Positions 1-5,645 of a stretch of DNA of 5,645 bases are shown one piece after another. Source of the DNA: Phycisphaerales bacterium (lineage in GTDB: Bacteria; Planctomycetota; Phycisphaerae; Phycisphaerales; UBA1924); NCBI GenBank assembly GCA_030680655.1, contig JAUXUZ010000063.1:1-5645 (forward strand). Direction: 5' to 3'. Every line of letters starts with the position of its first letter. Position 1 is the first letter of the stretch. A program made the translations under genes and the position numbers. The notes under the pieces are model-generated. The model searched no databases and was not told where the DNA came from. It saw only the letters and a list, made by a program, of their open reading frames with translations.

Positions 1-126
1 ACCGGCCCCCGCCGCGGCCTCAACAAGCGCAACGGCCCGCTCGACCGAACCGTCGTGGTTTACGCCGATCTCGGCGATCACGTACGGCGGCGCCCCGAGC
101 CCGATCGTGCGGCCGGCGATCTTCAC
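1..126 (-). CDS. neuB: N-acylneuraminate (nonulosonate) synthase, N-terminal part, cut by window edge
   Basis: Only the first 42 codons are visible, running off the left edge. The translation from a GTG start has the motif YVIAEIGVNHDGS at residues 15-27, followed by an amphipathic helix ending AAAGAG. This is the first strand and helix of the NeuB/SpsE/LegI barrel, which condenses phosphoenolpyruvate with a hexosamine-type sugar to make a nine-carbon nonulosonic acid in the cytoplasm. From family knowledge, EIGVNH resembles NeuB/LegI enzymes more than the PseI group, which tends to have ELSANH here. The GTG overlaps the TGA stop of the upstream cytidylyltransferase gene (GTGA), and a G-rich GGGGGGTGA tract lies just upstream, which fixes the start and suggests coupled translation. 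The metal-binding histidines and the C-terminal antifreeze-like (SAF) domain lie outside the window, so the exact sugar product cannot be told. Confidence 0.88.
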   Translation of the reverse strand, partial: MKIAGRTIGLGAPPYVIAEIGVNHDGSVERAVALVEAAAGAG

Positions 127-929
127 GGCTCACCCCCCGCCGACGGCGCGACGCCCGCGTGCTCGCGGAGCACGGCGTCAGCCACCAGCAAGTCGATGCG
201 CGTATCGATATCCACCACCGCCCCCTCGCGGTTGAGCACGCCGCGCCGGTCAACGCCGAAGAACTGGTGCGGGCCGGGATCGGCACCCGCCACCTGGTTG
301 AACAGCGCGCAGCGCGTGACGACGATGATCCCGCCGTCGGGGATGTACGCCGGTGGCAGGTCCTGCCGCCGGAACGTCCCGTGGTTCAGCACGTCACCCT
401 CCCAAGCACGCACAGCGCCGGTCGCGGCGTCCAGGCGAGCCGTCCACCAAGGGTGGTACTTGCCCACCGGCGCGTAGCTCTGGACGCTGTCACACCCCGT
501 GCGCTGGAGCATCTCCACCGCCCGATCGATCAGCCCCGCCGGGCGCACCGGCACGTTGCCGTAGAGAATGACCACCGGGTCGTCATCGGCCACCGGCACA
601 CGCCTGCTCAGCCCCCGCGCCCCGCCTGACTCGAGCACTTCCACCGCGTGCCGGGCCGCGGCGTCAACCGTTGCCTCATCGCCGGCCAGCGTTGGAGGGC
701 GATCGACCACCGCCGCCCCTTCCTCGCGGGCGATCGCGGCCAGTTCGTCACCGTCTGTTGAGACCGCCGTCACCGCGATGCACGCGGCCGACCTGGCGTG
801 CCCGATCGTCCACGCGATGCACGGACGCCCCGCCACCGGCAGCGCGTTCTTGTTCGGCAGCCCCTTGCTCCCTGCACGCGCCAGGATGATCGCCACGGCC
901 CGCTGGCTGGTTGACGGCCGGCCGCTCAT
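123..929 (-). CDS. neuA: Acylneuraminate cytidylyltransferase (CMP-sialic acid synthetase family)
   Basis: This 268-residue protein should activate a nonulosonic acid with CTP, giving the CMP-sugar and pyrophosphate. The nucleotide-binding signature LARAGSKGLPNKN is at residues 16-28. VSTDGDELAAIA (56-67) and DRPPTLAGDEAT (76-87) follow, both typical of the NeuA fold. The C-terminal VDIDTRIDLLVAD (239-251) matches the usual family ending with its metal-binding aspartates. The length is normal for a single-domain enzyme. The segment that usually reads QPTSPLR is here YGNVPVR (123-129), which may mark a subfamily with a different sugar substrate. The ATG is well supported: GGGAGG lies 5 bases upstream and the ATG overlaps the TGA of the preceding gene (ATGA). 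The downstream gene is a NeuB-type synthase, so synthesis and activation are encoded together. Whether the sugar is neuraminic, legionaminic or another acid is not decided by the sequence. Confidence 0.92.
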   Translation of the reverse strand: MSGRPSTSQRAVAIILARAGSKGLPNKNALPVAGRPCIAWTIGHARSAACIAVTAVSTDGDELAAIAREEGAAVVDRPPTLAGDEATVDAAARHAVEVLESGGARGLSRRVPVADDDPVVILYGNVPVRPAGLIDRAVEMLQRTGCDSVQSYAPVGKYHPWWTARLDAATGAVRAWEGDVLNHGTFRRQDLPPAYIPDGGIIVVTRCALFNQVAGADPGPHQFFGVDRRGVLNREGAVVDIDTRIDLLVADAVLREHAGVAPSAGGEP

Positions 930-3900
930 GACGCCCTCCCTGCGCCGGCCGTCACCGCGCGGCCGTCAGTGTGCACGACCAGCGTGTGCGCCGCCAGCCG
1001 CCTAGATGCCTCCGCCGGCAGCGGCAACGGCGTGATGCGATCACCGGCAATCGGCGCCTCCAGCGCATCGAGCACCGCCCACCCGCACGCGAGCAAGTGG
1101 CGGTCGTACCAGTGCTCGGCCTGCTCGTACACGGCGTCGCGCCGCGTCAGCCGCGGCACGACCAGCGGCAAGCGGAGCGCACCGTCGACCACGCGCCGCG
1201 CGTCCATCAGCCGCTCCAGGTTGCCTCGCAGCCGGCCGAACGCCCCTGGCTCTCGCCCCGTCAACTGCGCATAGACCTCGGCCGTGTCCGCGTGGCAGTC
1301 AACGCTCACGATGTCAAGGCCCGCCGCGGCCAGCCGATCGACCGCGTCGCCGTCACCGCACAAGTCGGTGCGAACGTGCACGCACAGCGAGCCACCCGCA
1401 GCGCGCCGGGCGCAGGCGATGACTTCAAACAGGTCTGGGTGGTCCAGGTGCGCATCCCTCAGCGTTACCGCGCACCCGGCGACCGAGCGCTCCGCGAGTT
1501 TCGCGATCCACTCTCTGGCCCGGGCCGCATCCATCCGCGCGCGGCCGTCGCTAAGCTGCAGCTCGATGTGCCTGGGCCCAACGCAACCGGGCTCGCGCAG
1601 CGCAAAGGTGTTCAGCGCCGCCGCGACCTGCGCCGCCGTCGCGTGCGCTGCGGTGAGCACCGCGGCCTGTAGTGCCCGCTCCAGCCACGCCGCCTCGTCC
1701 GCCGTGTCCGCCGTCGCCCGGACCATTGTCTGGCGCACCGCCTCATCGGTCGGCACGCACACGCCCTTGCCGATGACGTCCGCCGAAGGCGTGACCGGTG
1801 AGTATCCAAGCAGGCCCCCCACCGAGCCCCACAGCCCGCCGGCCTTGCGAGCAGCGCTCAGGTCAGCGAGCAGTTTCCGCTCAAGCAGCGCAGCGCCTAA
1901 GCCCGGCGCCGCATGGGCGAACGTCACGCGGTGCGACGCCGGGTCTTCGGTGTGGCGTGCCACCACCGCGTCGATCAGCCCAGGATCAACGCAGCACCAC
2001 GATGCGCCGCACGCCACGACCGAGCCGGCCCCGCCGCCGTGGCGCTCGAGCATCGATAGCGCCAGCGCCGTGTCGAGCGCCTCGTCGTAGCAGGTGAGGT
2101 CGTTATGCCCGCCGCGCCAGCAAGTTGCGCCCAGCGTGCGGGCCGCCCGCGCCACTTCGCACGGCCAGGCCAGCGGGGCATCGACGCGCTCAAAGACAAC
2201 CCGCCGCAGAACCTCCGGCGGTGTCCCTTCGGCCGCCCGTCGCGCCAGCGCCGCATCATCGCTCGCAACCACGATCGGCCCGATCCGCTCCGCCCGCCCG
2301 ATGCGCTCGAGCGTCAGCGAGAGCGCCGAACGCCCCTGCACGCGCACCGACATCGCATCGCGCGCTGCGCCCCACCACGTTCGGCGCGTATCGAGCGTCA
2401 CCAGCGCCATCGCCTTGCCGGCCGAGACGTCAACTCGCTTGCCCGCGCCTTCGAGCGCATCGGCCGACGGGGGCGGGTCGCGCGTCACCCGCTCACCGCC
2501 TTCAAGCGTGGCCGCGGCGCTGTCGAGCAACCCGGCCATCGCGTCGGCGGCGTCGGCGAGCCACTCAACGTTCTGTGCATCCCGCGCGATCTGCCGGCGC
2601 TGGCGCTCCATCGCCTCCAGGCCGTCGTCCACCGCCAGCGTTCGGTCGGCCCTCATCCGCTTGAACGACCCGGTCTGGTTCAGCAACTGCACGATCGACC
2701 AGCCCGGCTCGATCCCCTTTACCTGCGTGCGCAGGCCCTCGAGCTTGCCGATCAGGTTGTTCACGCGCGCCTGGTCCTGGTGATGCTCGGCCGCCTCGCT
2801 CAGGTGCACTCCGGCACGCCGGCTCATCTCACCGATCCGCCACACGCCCTGACGCACCGTGCGCAGGCGGTCAACCACCGCGCCAAGCGTCACCCGCCGT
2901 GCGCCGAGCGCCGCCGCTTCGGCTCGTTCCAGACGCTCCAGCACCGCGGGCACCGTCTCGTCCGGCACGGGCCGGGCCAACTCCTCGTCGATCACCTCGG
3001 CCAGCGCGCGGCACACCGTGCCGGGCTTGAGCACGCCCCCCTCGGTCGCGTCGACGGTCGTGCGCCCCGCCAGCGACTCGGCGCGGAAGTCGCGCGCAAA
3101 CTGCGTCAGGTAGGTGTGCATCTGCTCGTCGGTGTACACCGGGCGCCCGAACTGGTCGGTCTCCTTCCGCAGGATCGGTCGGTGCCGCACGATCCGCTGC
3201 CACTCCAGCGTCTCGAGCGTCTTGAACTCGTTCAACTCCGCGCCCCACACCCCGTGGATCGCCGCGCCCGCCGCGTAGTACTGACCGTCGGTGAAGCCAA
3301 GGTCCTGCCCGATCAGGCAGACCGGGTCGCACCCGACAAACCGCGCCAGGTAGCAGCACAGGTGCGCAACAGTCGTCCCCGCCTGGAGCGTCCCCATCGG
3401 TCGCGCCAATCCCCCTGCGTCCTCGCCAAGCACCACGTCAAGGAACCCGTCCCCCACCATCCGCACCTTGCCCGGGAACGCCGCCGTCACCGACGGGTTC
3501 ACCTTCGGCTCGGCCACCAGCGTCACCCCTCGCACGCTCTCCTCGGTCAGCCCCTCGTAAAACCGTTTCGACACCTCGTGGTAATCCAGCGCGCACACAA
3601 AGTGCGGCCTGATGCCCCGCTCAAGCAGCGGCTTCAGCACTGTCTGCACCGCGATGATCACAAACCGGTCGGCAACACCCGGGCGCGAGAGCAAGTCAAC
3701 ATTGCGCTGCAGGCTCGGACCGGCCGAGACCACGATCGCCGTGCGCCCCGCGAACGCGCCGCGCAGACCCGCGATGCCCGGGCGCGTGGCGTAGCGGTCC
3801 AGGTTCTGCAGGCAGTTGCGCAGCGTTACCTGCGTCTGCACCAGCGTGCTGGCGATGTTCACCCGCACCGTCGCCACCACCGCCGTGAACCGCTCCATGA

Positions 3901-4558
3901 ATCTCTGCGCTGCGCCTTCGCGCCCCAGGCGCGCCAGGCTCGCGGGGTGGTCGAGCACCGTCGTGCCCATCGCGATCAGCGGTTCAACACGCCCCGTCGC
4001 CTCAACGATCGCCCCGCGGTCGTCCGCATCAGTGATGAAGCTCACGCCGGCGATCCAGCCCGAGCAGTCGATCCGCTCCAGCACCGCGCGCAGCAGACGC
4101 TTGTCGGGCTCGAAGACGAACACCGCCCCGCGCCCCTTCACCTTCTGCACCAGCGCTCCGACGTGGTACCCAAGCCCAAACCCGCGCACGACAAACGCCG
4201 CGTGCCTGACAAGGTCCGCCTGAGACGCCCACCGCTCACCCTCAGCCCGCGGCGTCCGCTTGCTCGCCAGCGCTCGCGGTGTGCCCCCTTCCACATATAC
4301 AGCGCTCGGCGCCCTCTCACCCTCGTCGGTCCCCACCCACTCAAGCCCTTCGGCGGGCTCAAGGTCCGCCAGTTCCTTCGCCAGGGCACCGTTGAGCACC
4401 AGCAGCGCGCCGAGGTTCCGGTCCAGCGTCGAATTGGCGACCACACTCGGCAAGGCTCCGCCTTCCAGTAACGACCACGCTGCGCAACAACCGCGCCTCC
4501 AGGGGAGGGGGGGACGGCCGCGCCCGCACACTCTTCGGCCGTCCCCGCTGCGACCCAT
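926..4558 (-). CDS. MAF/DUF115 glycosyltransferase-like protein fused to SpsF-like and degenerate radical SAM-like modules
   Basis: Residues are counted from the ATG at 4558 (1210 in total). Residues 40-500 are a motility-associated MAF/DUF115 (MptE-like) region: FGLGYH (127-132), VFVFEPD (146-152), SAGPSL (278-283), CALDYHE with its conserved Asp325, and GQDLGFTDG (417-425). Members of this family transfer nonulosonic acids to flagellin in several bacteria. Residues 532-692 are charged and helical, a likely linker. Residues 717-962 resemble an SpsF/CTP-transferase domain (CWRGGHNDLTCYDEAL at 813-828, CCVDPGLIDAVV at 855-866), but the usual R-x-G-S-x-R-x-P-G-K loop is absent. Residues 987-1172 resemble a radical SAM barrel (HLDHPDLFEVI, GLDIVSVDCHADTAEVY) without a CX3CX2C motif. 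The gene heads the operon and its stop overlaps the next start (ATGA). The start is uncertain. ATG 4558 has an ideal GGAGG 6 bases upstream; GTG 4444 or TTG 4453 better fit MAF-family N-termini and codon composition; a TTG at 4582 is also in frame. The function of the fusion is inferred. Confidence 0.85.
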   Translation of the reverse strand: MGRSGDGRRVCGRGRPPLPWRRGCCAAWSLLEGGALPSVVANSTLDRNLGALLVLNGALAKELADLEPAEGLEWVGTDEGERAPSAVYVEGGTPRALASKRTPRAEGERWASQADLVRHAAFVVRGFGLGYHVGALVQKVKGRGAVFVFEPDKRLLRAVLERIDCSGWIAGVSFITDADDRGAIVEATGRVEPLIAMGTTVLDHPASLARLGREGAAQRFMERFTAVVATVRVNIASTLVQTQVTLRNCLQNLDRYATRPGIAGLRGAFAGRTAIVVSAGPSLQRNVDLLSRPGVADRFVIIAVQTVLKPLLERGIRPHFVCALDYHEVSKRFYEGLTEESVRGVTLVAEPKVNPSVTAAFPGKVRMVGDGFLDVVLGEDAGGLARPMGTLQAGTTVAHLCCYLARFVGCDPVCLIGQDLGFTDGQYYAAGAAIHGVWGAELNEFKTLETLEWQRIVRHRPILRKETDQFGRPVYTDEQMHTYLTQFARDFRAESLAGRTTVDATEGGVLKPGTVCRALAEVIDEELARPVPDETVPAVLERLERAEAAALGARRVTLGAVVDRLRTVRQGVWRIGEMSRRAGVHLSEAAEHHQDQARVNNLIGKLEGLRTQVKGIEPGWSIVQLLNQTGSFKRMRADRTLAVDDGLEAMERQRRQIARDAQNVEWLADAADAMAGLLDSAAATLEGGERVTRDPPPSADALEGAGKRVDVSAGKAMALVTLDTRRTWWGAARDAMSVRVQGRSALSLTLERIGRAERIGPIVVASDDAALARRAAEGTPPEVLRRVVFERVDAPLAWPCEVARAARTLGATCWRGGHNDLTCYDEALDTALALSMLERHGGGAGSVVACGASWCCVDPGLIDAVVARHTEDPASHRVTFAHAAPGLGAALLERKLLADLSAARKAGGLWGSVGGLLGYSPVTPSADVIGKGVCVPTDEAVRQTMVRATADTADEAAWLERALQAAVLTAAHATAAQVAAALNTFALREPGCVGPRHIELQLSDGRARMDAARAREWIAKLAERSVAGCAVTLRDAHLDHPDLFEVIACARRAAGGSLCVHVRTDLCGDGDAVDRLAAAGLDIVSVDCHADTAEVYAQLTGREPGAFGRLRGNLERLMDARRVVDGALRLPLVVPRLTRRDAVYEQAEHWYDRHLLACGWAVLDALEAPIAGDRITPLPLPAEASRRLAAHTLVVHTDGRAVTAGAGRAS
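934..940 (-). promoter_or_regulatory. Ribosome binding site of the cytidylyltransferase gene
   Basis: The minus strand reads GGGAGGG, with its GGAGG core 5 bases before the ATG at 929. It lies inside the last codons of the upstream gene. It shows that this genome uses strong Shine-Dalgarno sites even inside an operon, which matters when judging the disputed start of the first gene. Confidence 0.75.
4510..4546. repeat. Perfect 11-bp inverted repeat with a 15-base loop
   Basis: GGGGACGGCCG at 4510-4520 is exactly complementary, in reverse, to CGGCCGTCCCC at 4536-4546. The loop is 4521-4535. Ten of the 11 pairs are G-C, so a very stable RNA hairpin is expected on either strand. It sits 12 bases inside the MAF-fusion gene if ATG 4558 is used, or in its 5' leader if translation begins at 4453 or 4444. 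No run of T follows on the minus strand, so it does not look like a standard intrinsic terminator. It could be a leader structure affecting translation or mRNA stability, or a protein-binding palindrome. The function is unknown. Confidence 0.7.
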
Positions 4559-4611
4559 GAAAACCCTCCGAACCCCAACCAACGCCCCCCAACGCTCGTA
4601 TCCACTCTCAT
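4559..4611. other. Divergent intergenic region
   Basis: These 53 bases separate the divergent genes if ATG 4558 is used; the gap grows to 158 or 167 bases with the shorter starts. The stretch is A- and C-rich on the plus strand, with AA steps at 4561, 4571, 4581 and 4591, that is every 10 bases. It must hold, or overlap, promoters for both directions, which is tight. No clear sigma-70 or sigma-54 promoter stands out. Confidence 0.4.
4564..4569 (-). promoter_or_regulatory. Ribosome binding site for the ATG at 4558
   Basis: The minus strand reads GGAGGG, and the GGAGG core ends 6 bases before the ATG at 4558. This is the strongest argument for the long form of the MAF-fusion protein. The rival starts have weaker sites: GGAAGG 7 bases before TTG 4453, and GGAG 11 bases before GTG 4444. 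Confidence 0.55.
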
Positions 4612-4626
4612 ATGCCGCTCCCTCAA
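4597..4626 (-). promoter_or_regulatory. Weak candidate promoter for the minus-strand operon
   Basis: The minus strand has TTGAGG (4626-4621), an 18-base spacer and GATACG (4602-4597), a poor match to sigma-70 elements. It would start transcription near 4590 and give a leader of about 30 bases that includes the GGAGGG site. It overlaps the start of the divergent plus-strand gene. The match is weak and could be chance. I found no better candidate for either direction in the 53-base gap. Confidence 0.18.
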
Positions 4627-5271
4627 TCCGGCGGGCAGGGCCTGGGCGCCCTGTCCGACCCCATCCCGCTCCCTTCGCCGCCGTTCCTTGAGCGTTGGTT
4701 CCTTCAGGACCCCGTCCCCACCGCCATCTTCTTCGTCGTCGTCGCCGTGCTGGGGTGGTGGTGGCTCCAGCGCTCGGGCAAGGCCCGCGCGGCGTGGATC
4801 ACAGCCGCCGCCGCGGCCCTCGCAGCGGGCGGCACGCTGTTGCTCGCAGGAGCCGTCGTCACCCAGCGCGAGGCCCTCGCCGCACGGTGCACGGACCTTG
4901 TCAACCTCACTCTGGCCGCTCAAGCTGATGCCGTTGACCCGTTCCTCCGGCCCGACGTCTCCGTCACGATCCTCTCAAGCCGCTCGCAGCGGACCAAGGC
5001 GGACATCCTGAAGTACATCAAGGGCGATCAGCTTGCAAAGTACGACGCCAAGGACGCCGCCCTCCGCTGGGTCACCGCCACCCTCGACGGCCCCAACGTC
5101 GCACGCACCCAGTGCCGCGTGCAGGTGCGCGCCCCGTGGTCAGACGGCTGGCTTCCCACCGTCTGGATGATCAACTGGACACGGGAGAGCGAGAACGCCC
5201 CATGGCAGGTCTTGCTGATCGAGGCGCAGCAGATCGGCCTGATGCCCCAGCAGAGCATCAGCGACTTCTAG
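4612..5271 (+). CDS. Membrane-anchored hypothetical protein with probable NTF2-like domain
   Basis: I do not recognise this 219-residue protein as a named family. After a Pro-rich N-terminus of about 35 residues there are two hydrophobic stretches, about 36-53 (TAIFFVVVAVLGWWW) and 61-83 (an Ala/Leu-rich helix). They are separated by a short basic loop (QRSGKAR), which suggests a membrane hairpin with the loop in the cytoplasm. The soluble part (84-219) has an N-terminal helix, a region around VSVTIL, a helix ADILKYIKG, then alternating strands ending TVWMINW and WQVLLIEA. That order resembles an NTF2/SnoaL-like cone fold. No catalytic motif is evident. No Shine-Dalgarno sequence precedes the ATG, unlike the operon on the other strand, so it may be leaderless. 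It is transcribed divergently from the MAF-fusion operon and converges on the next gene. A link to surface-sugar biology is not shown by the sequence. Confidence 0.75.
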   Translation: MPLPQSGGQGLGALSDPIPLPSPPFLERWFLQDPVPTAIFFVVVAVLGWWWLQRSGKARAAWITAAAAALAAGGTLLLAGAVVTQREALAARCTDLVNLTLAAQADAVDPFLRPDVSVTILSSRSQRTKADILKYIKGDQLAKYDAKDAALRWVTATLDGPNVARTQCRVQVRAPWSDGWLPTVWMINWTRESENAPWQVLLIEAQQIGLMPQQSISDF

Positions 5272-5316
5272 GCCGCAGTCCCGAAAGCGGACCGCGCGTT
5301 GCAGACCAGCCGCCCG
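5272..5316. other. Convergent intergenic gap without a clear terminator
   Basis: These 45 bases lie between two converging stop codons (TAG ending at 5271; TAA at 5319-5317 on the minus strand). Only a short CCGC/GCGG pairing with a 10-base loop is present (5273-5290), with no T-run in either direction. Termination may be Rho-dependent or read through, which would give overlapping antisense transcripts. Confidence 0.4.
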
Positions 5317-5645
5317 TTACCGCTCGGGGATGCGCACCAGCACCGACCGCTGCATCTCCTCTTCATTCTGCTTGGTAGTCACCTTCAACCCCGCGCCATT
5401 GTAGAGGTTGTTGGGGAACCGTTGCCGGAGGGCCGTCAGGTCCGGGTTCTCCGTCCGCGCCCGCTCGCCCGAGCCGGGCGCCGGCCGGCTGGCGAAGTCG
5501 CTGTCGCTCCACACGCCGATCGTCACCGTGCTGTACCTTGGCCCATGGAAGTAGAAAGCCAGCTCGCCCTCTTTGCGCAGCGTCGCCACCGCATCCTCGG
5601 CGGCGCGCCGGGCTTCCTTGAGCTCGTCCTCGGTCGGGTTCCGCT
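5317..5645 (-). CDS. Hypothetical protein, C-terminal part, 5' end beyond window
   Basis: The reading frame is open from the right edge to the TAA at 5319-5317, giving 108 visible residues. A GTG at 5589 is in frame, but the open frame continues upstream with a coding-like helical segment (TEDELKEARRAAEDAVATL), so 5589 is probably not the true start. The visible part has an alpha helix, then strand-like stretches (ELAFYFHGPRYSTVTIGVW), an acidic/Pro/Gly-rich loop (SDSDF to TENPD), and an ending with NNLYNGAGLKVT and QRSVLVRIPER. The pattern suggests a small alpha/beta domain at the C-terminus of a larger protein. The VTIGVW and SVLVRIP strands loosely recall a SPOR-like repeat fold, but I cannot assign a family. 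It converges on the membrane protein gene at 4612-5271. Confidence 0.65.
   Translation of the reverse strand, partial: RNPTEDELKEARRAAEDAVATLRKEGELAFYFHGPRYSTVTIGVWSDSDFASRPAPGSGERARTENPDLTALRQRFPNNLYNGAGLKVTTKQNEEEMQRSVLVRIPER

Noticed and set aside
159..629. A 156-codon plus-strand open frame.
   Set aside because: It lies opposite the cytidylyltransferase gene, whose family motifs are clear, and its own sequence is His/Arg/Pro-rich without any domain.
971..1672. A 233-codon plus-strand open frame.
   Set aside because: It is antisense to the radical SAM-like module, of Arg-rich low-complexity composition, and shows no motif.
2408..2410. Internal ATG as the start of a separate SpsF-like gene.
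   Set aside because: The frame is continuous with no stop, and the upstream AAGG lies only 2 bases from the ATG, too close for efficient initiation. I treat it as a fusion boundary.
2105..4471. A 788-codon open frame on the plus strand, antisense to the MAF-fusion gene.
   Set aside because: Its product is dominated by Arg, His, Pro, Ala and Gln with no recognisable domain. It mirrors the codon bias of the well-supported minus-strand gene, a common artefact in GC-rich DNA.
4138..4923. A 261-codon minus-strand open frame spanning the divergent gap.
   Set aside because: It overlaps both well-supported genes in wrong frames, and its Gly/Arg/Ala-rich product lacks family features.
5273..5290. 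Short CCGC/GCGG inverted repeat as a possible terminator.
   Set aside because: The stem is only 4 bp with a 10-base loop and there is no T-tract, so it is not distinguishable from chance in this base composition.
5112..5378. An 88-codon plus-strand open frame across the convergent gap.
   Set aside because: It is out of frame with the membrane protein gene, antisense to the partial gene on the right, and of low-complexity composition.

Overview
The window is very GC-rich bacterial DNA with dense, tightly packed genes and Shine-Dalgarno-type start sites. The protein families, above all a motility-associated MAF/DUF115 protein fused to an SpsF-like domain and a radical-SAM-like domain, fit a Planctomycetota lineage such as Phycisphaerae. 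That taxonomic guess rests on family resemblance from memory, not on a search.

Positions 1-4558 on the minus strand hold an operon of at least three genes, transcribed from right to left. The first gene (4558 down to 926) encodes a giant three-module protein: an N-terminal MAF/DUF115 glycosyltransferase-like region, a helical linker, an SpsF/NeuA-like nucleotidyltransferase module that looks degenerate, and a C-terminal radical SAM-like barrel whose cluster-binding cysteines are missing. The second gene (929-123) is an acylneuraminate cytidylyltransferase of the NeuA type. The third (126 to the left edge) is the N-terminus of a NeuB/SpsE-type nonulosonate synthase. Each junction is a 4-base start/stop overlap (ATGA, then GTGA), so the three genes are probably translationally coupled. 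Together they describe synthesis (NeuB), CMP activation (NeuA) and probable transfer (MAF) of a sialic-acid-like sugar, most plausibly onto flagellin or another surface target.

Positions 4559-4611 are a 53-base divergent intergenic region. Next to it, at 4510-4546, lies a perfect 11-bp GC-rich inverted repeat, which falls either in the first codons or in the leader of the big gene depending on which start is used. That start is the main annotation uncertainty in the window.

Positions 4612-5271 on the plus strand encode a 219-residue protein with two predicted membrane helices and a soluble, probably NTF2-like, C-terminal domain. It converges on a minus-strand gene (5317 to the right edge), cut off at its 5' end, whose product I do not recognise. 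The 45-base gap between them shows no convincing terminator. I see no tRNA, rRNA, CRISPR array, insertion sequence or toxin-antitoxin module.
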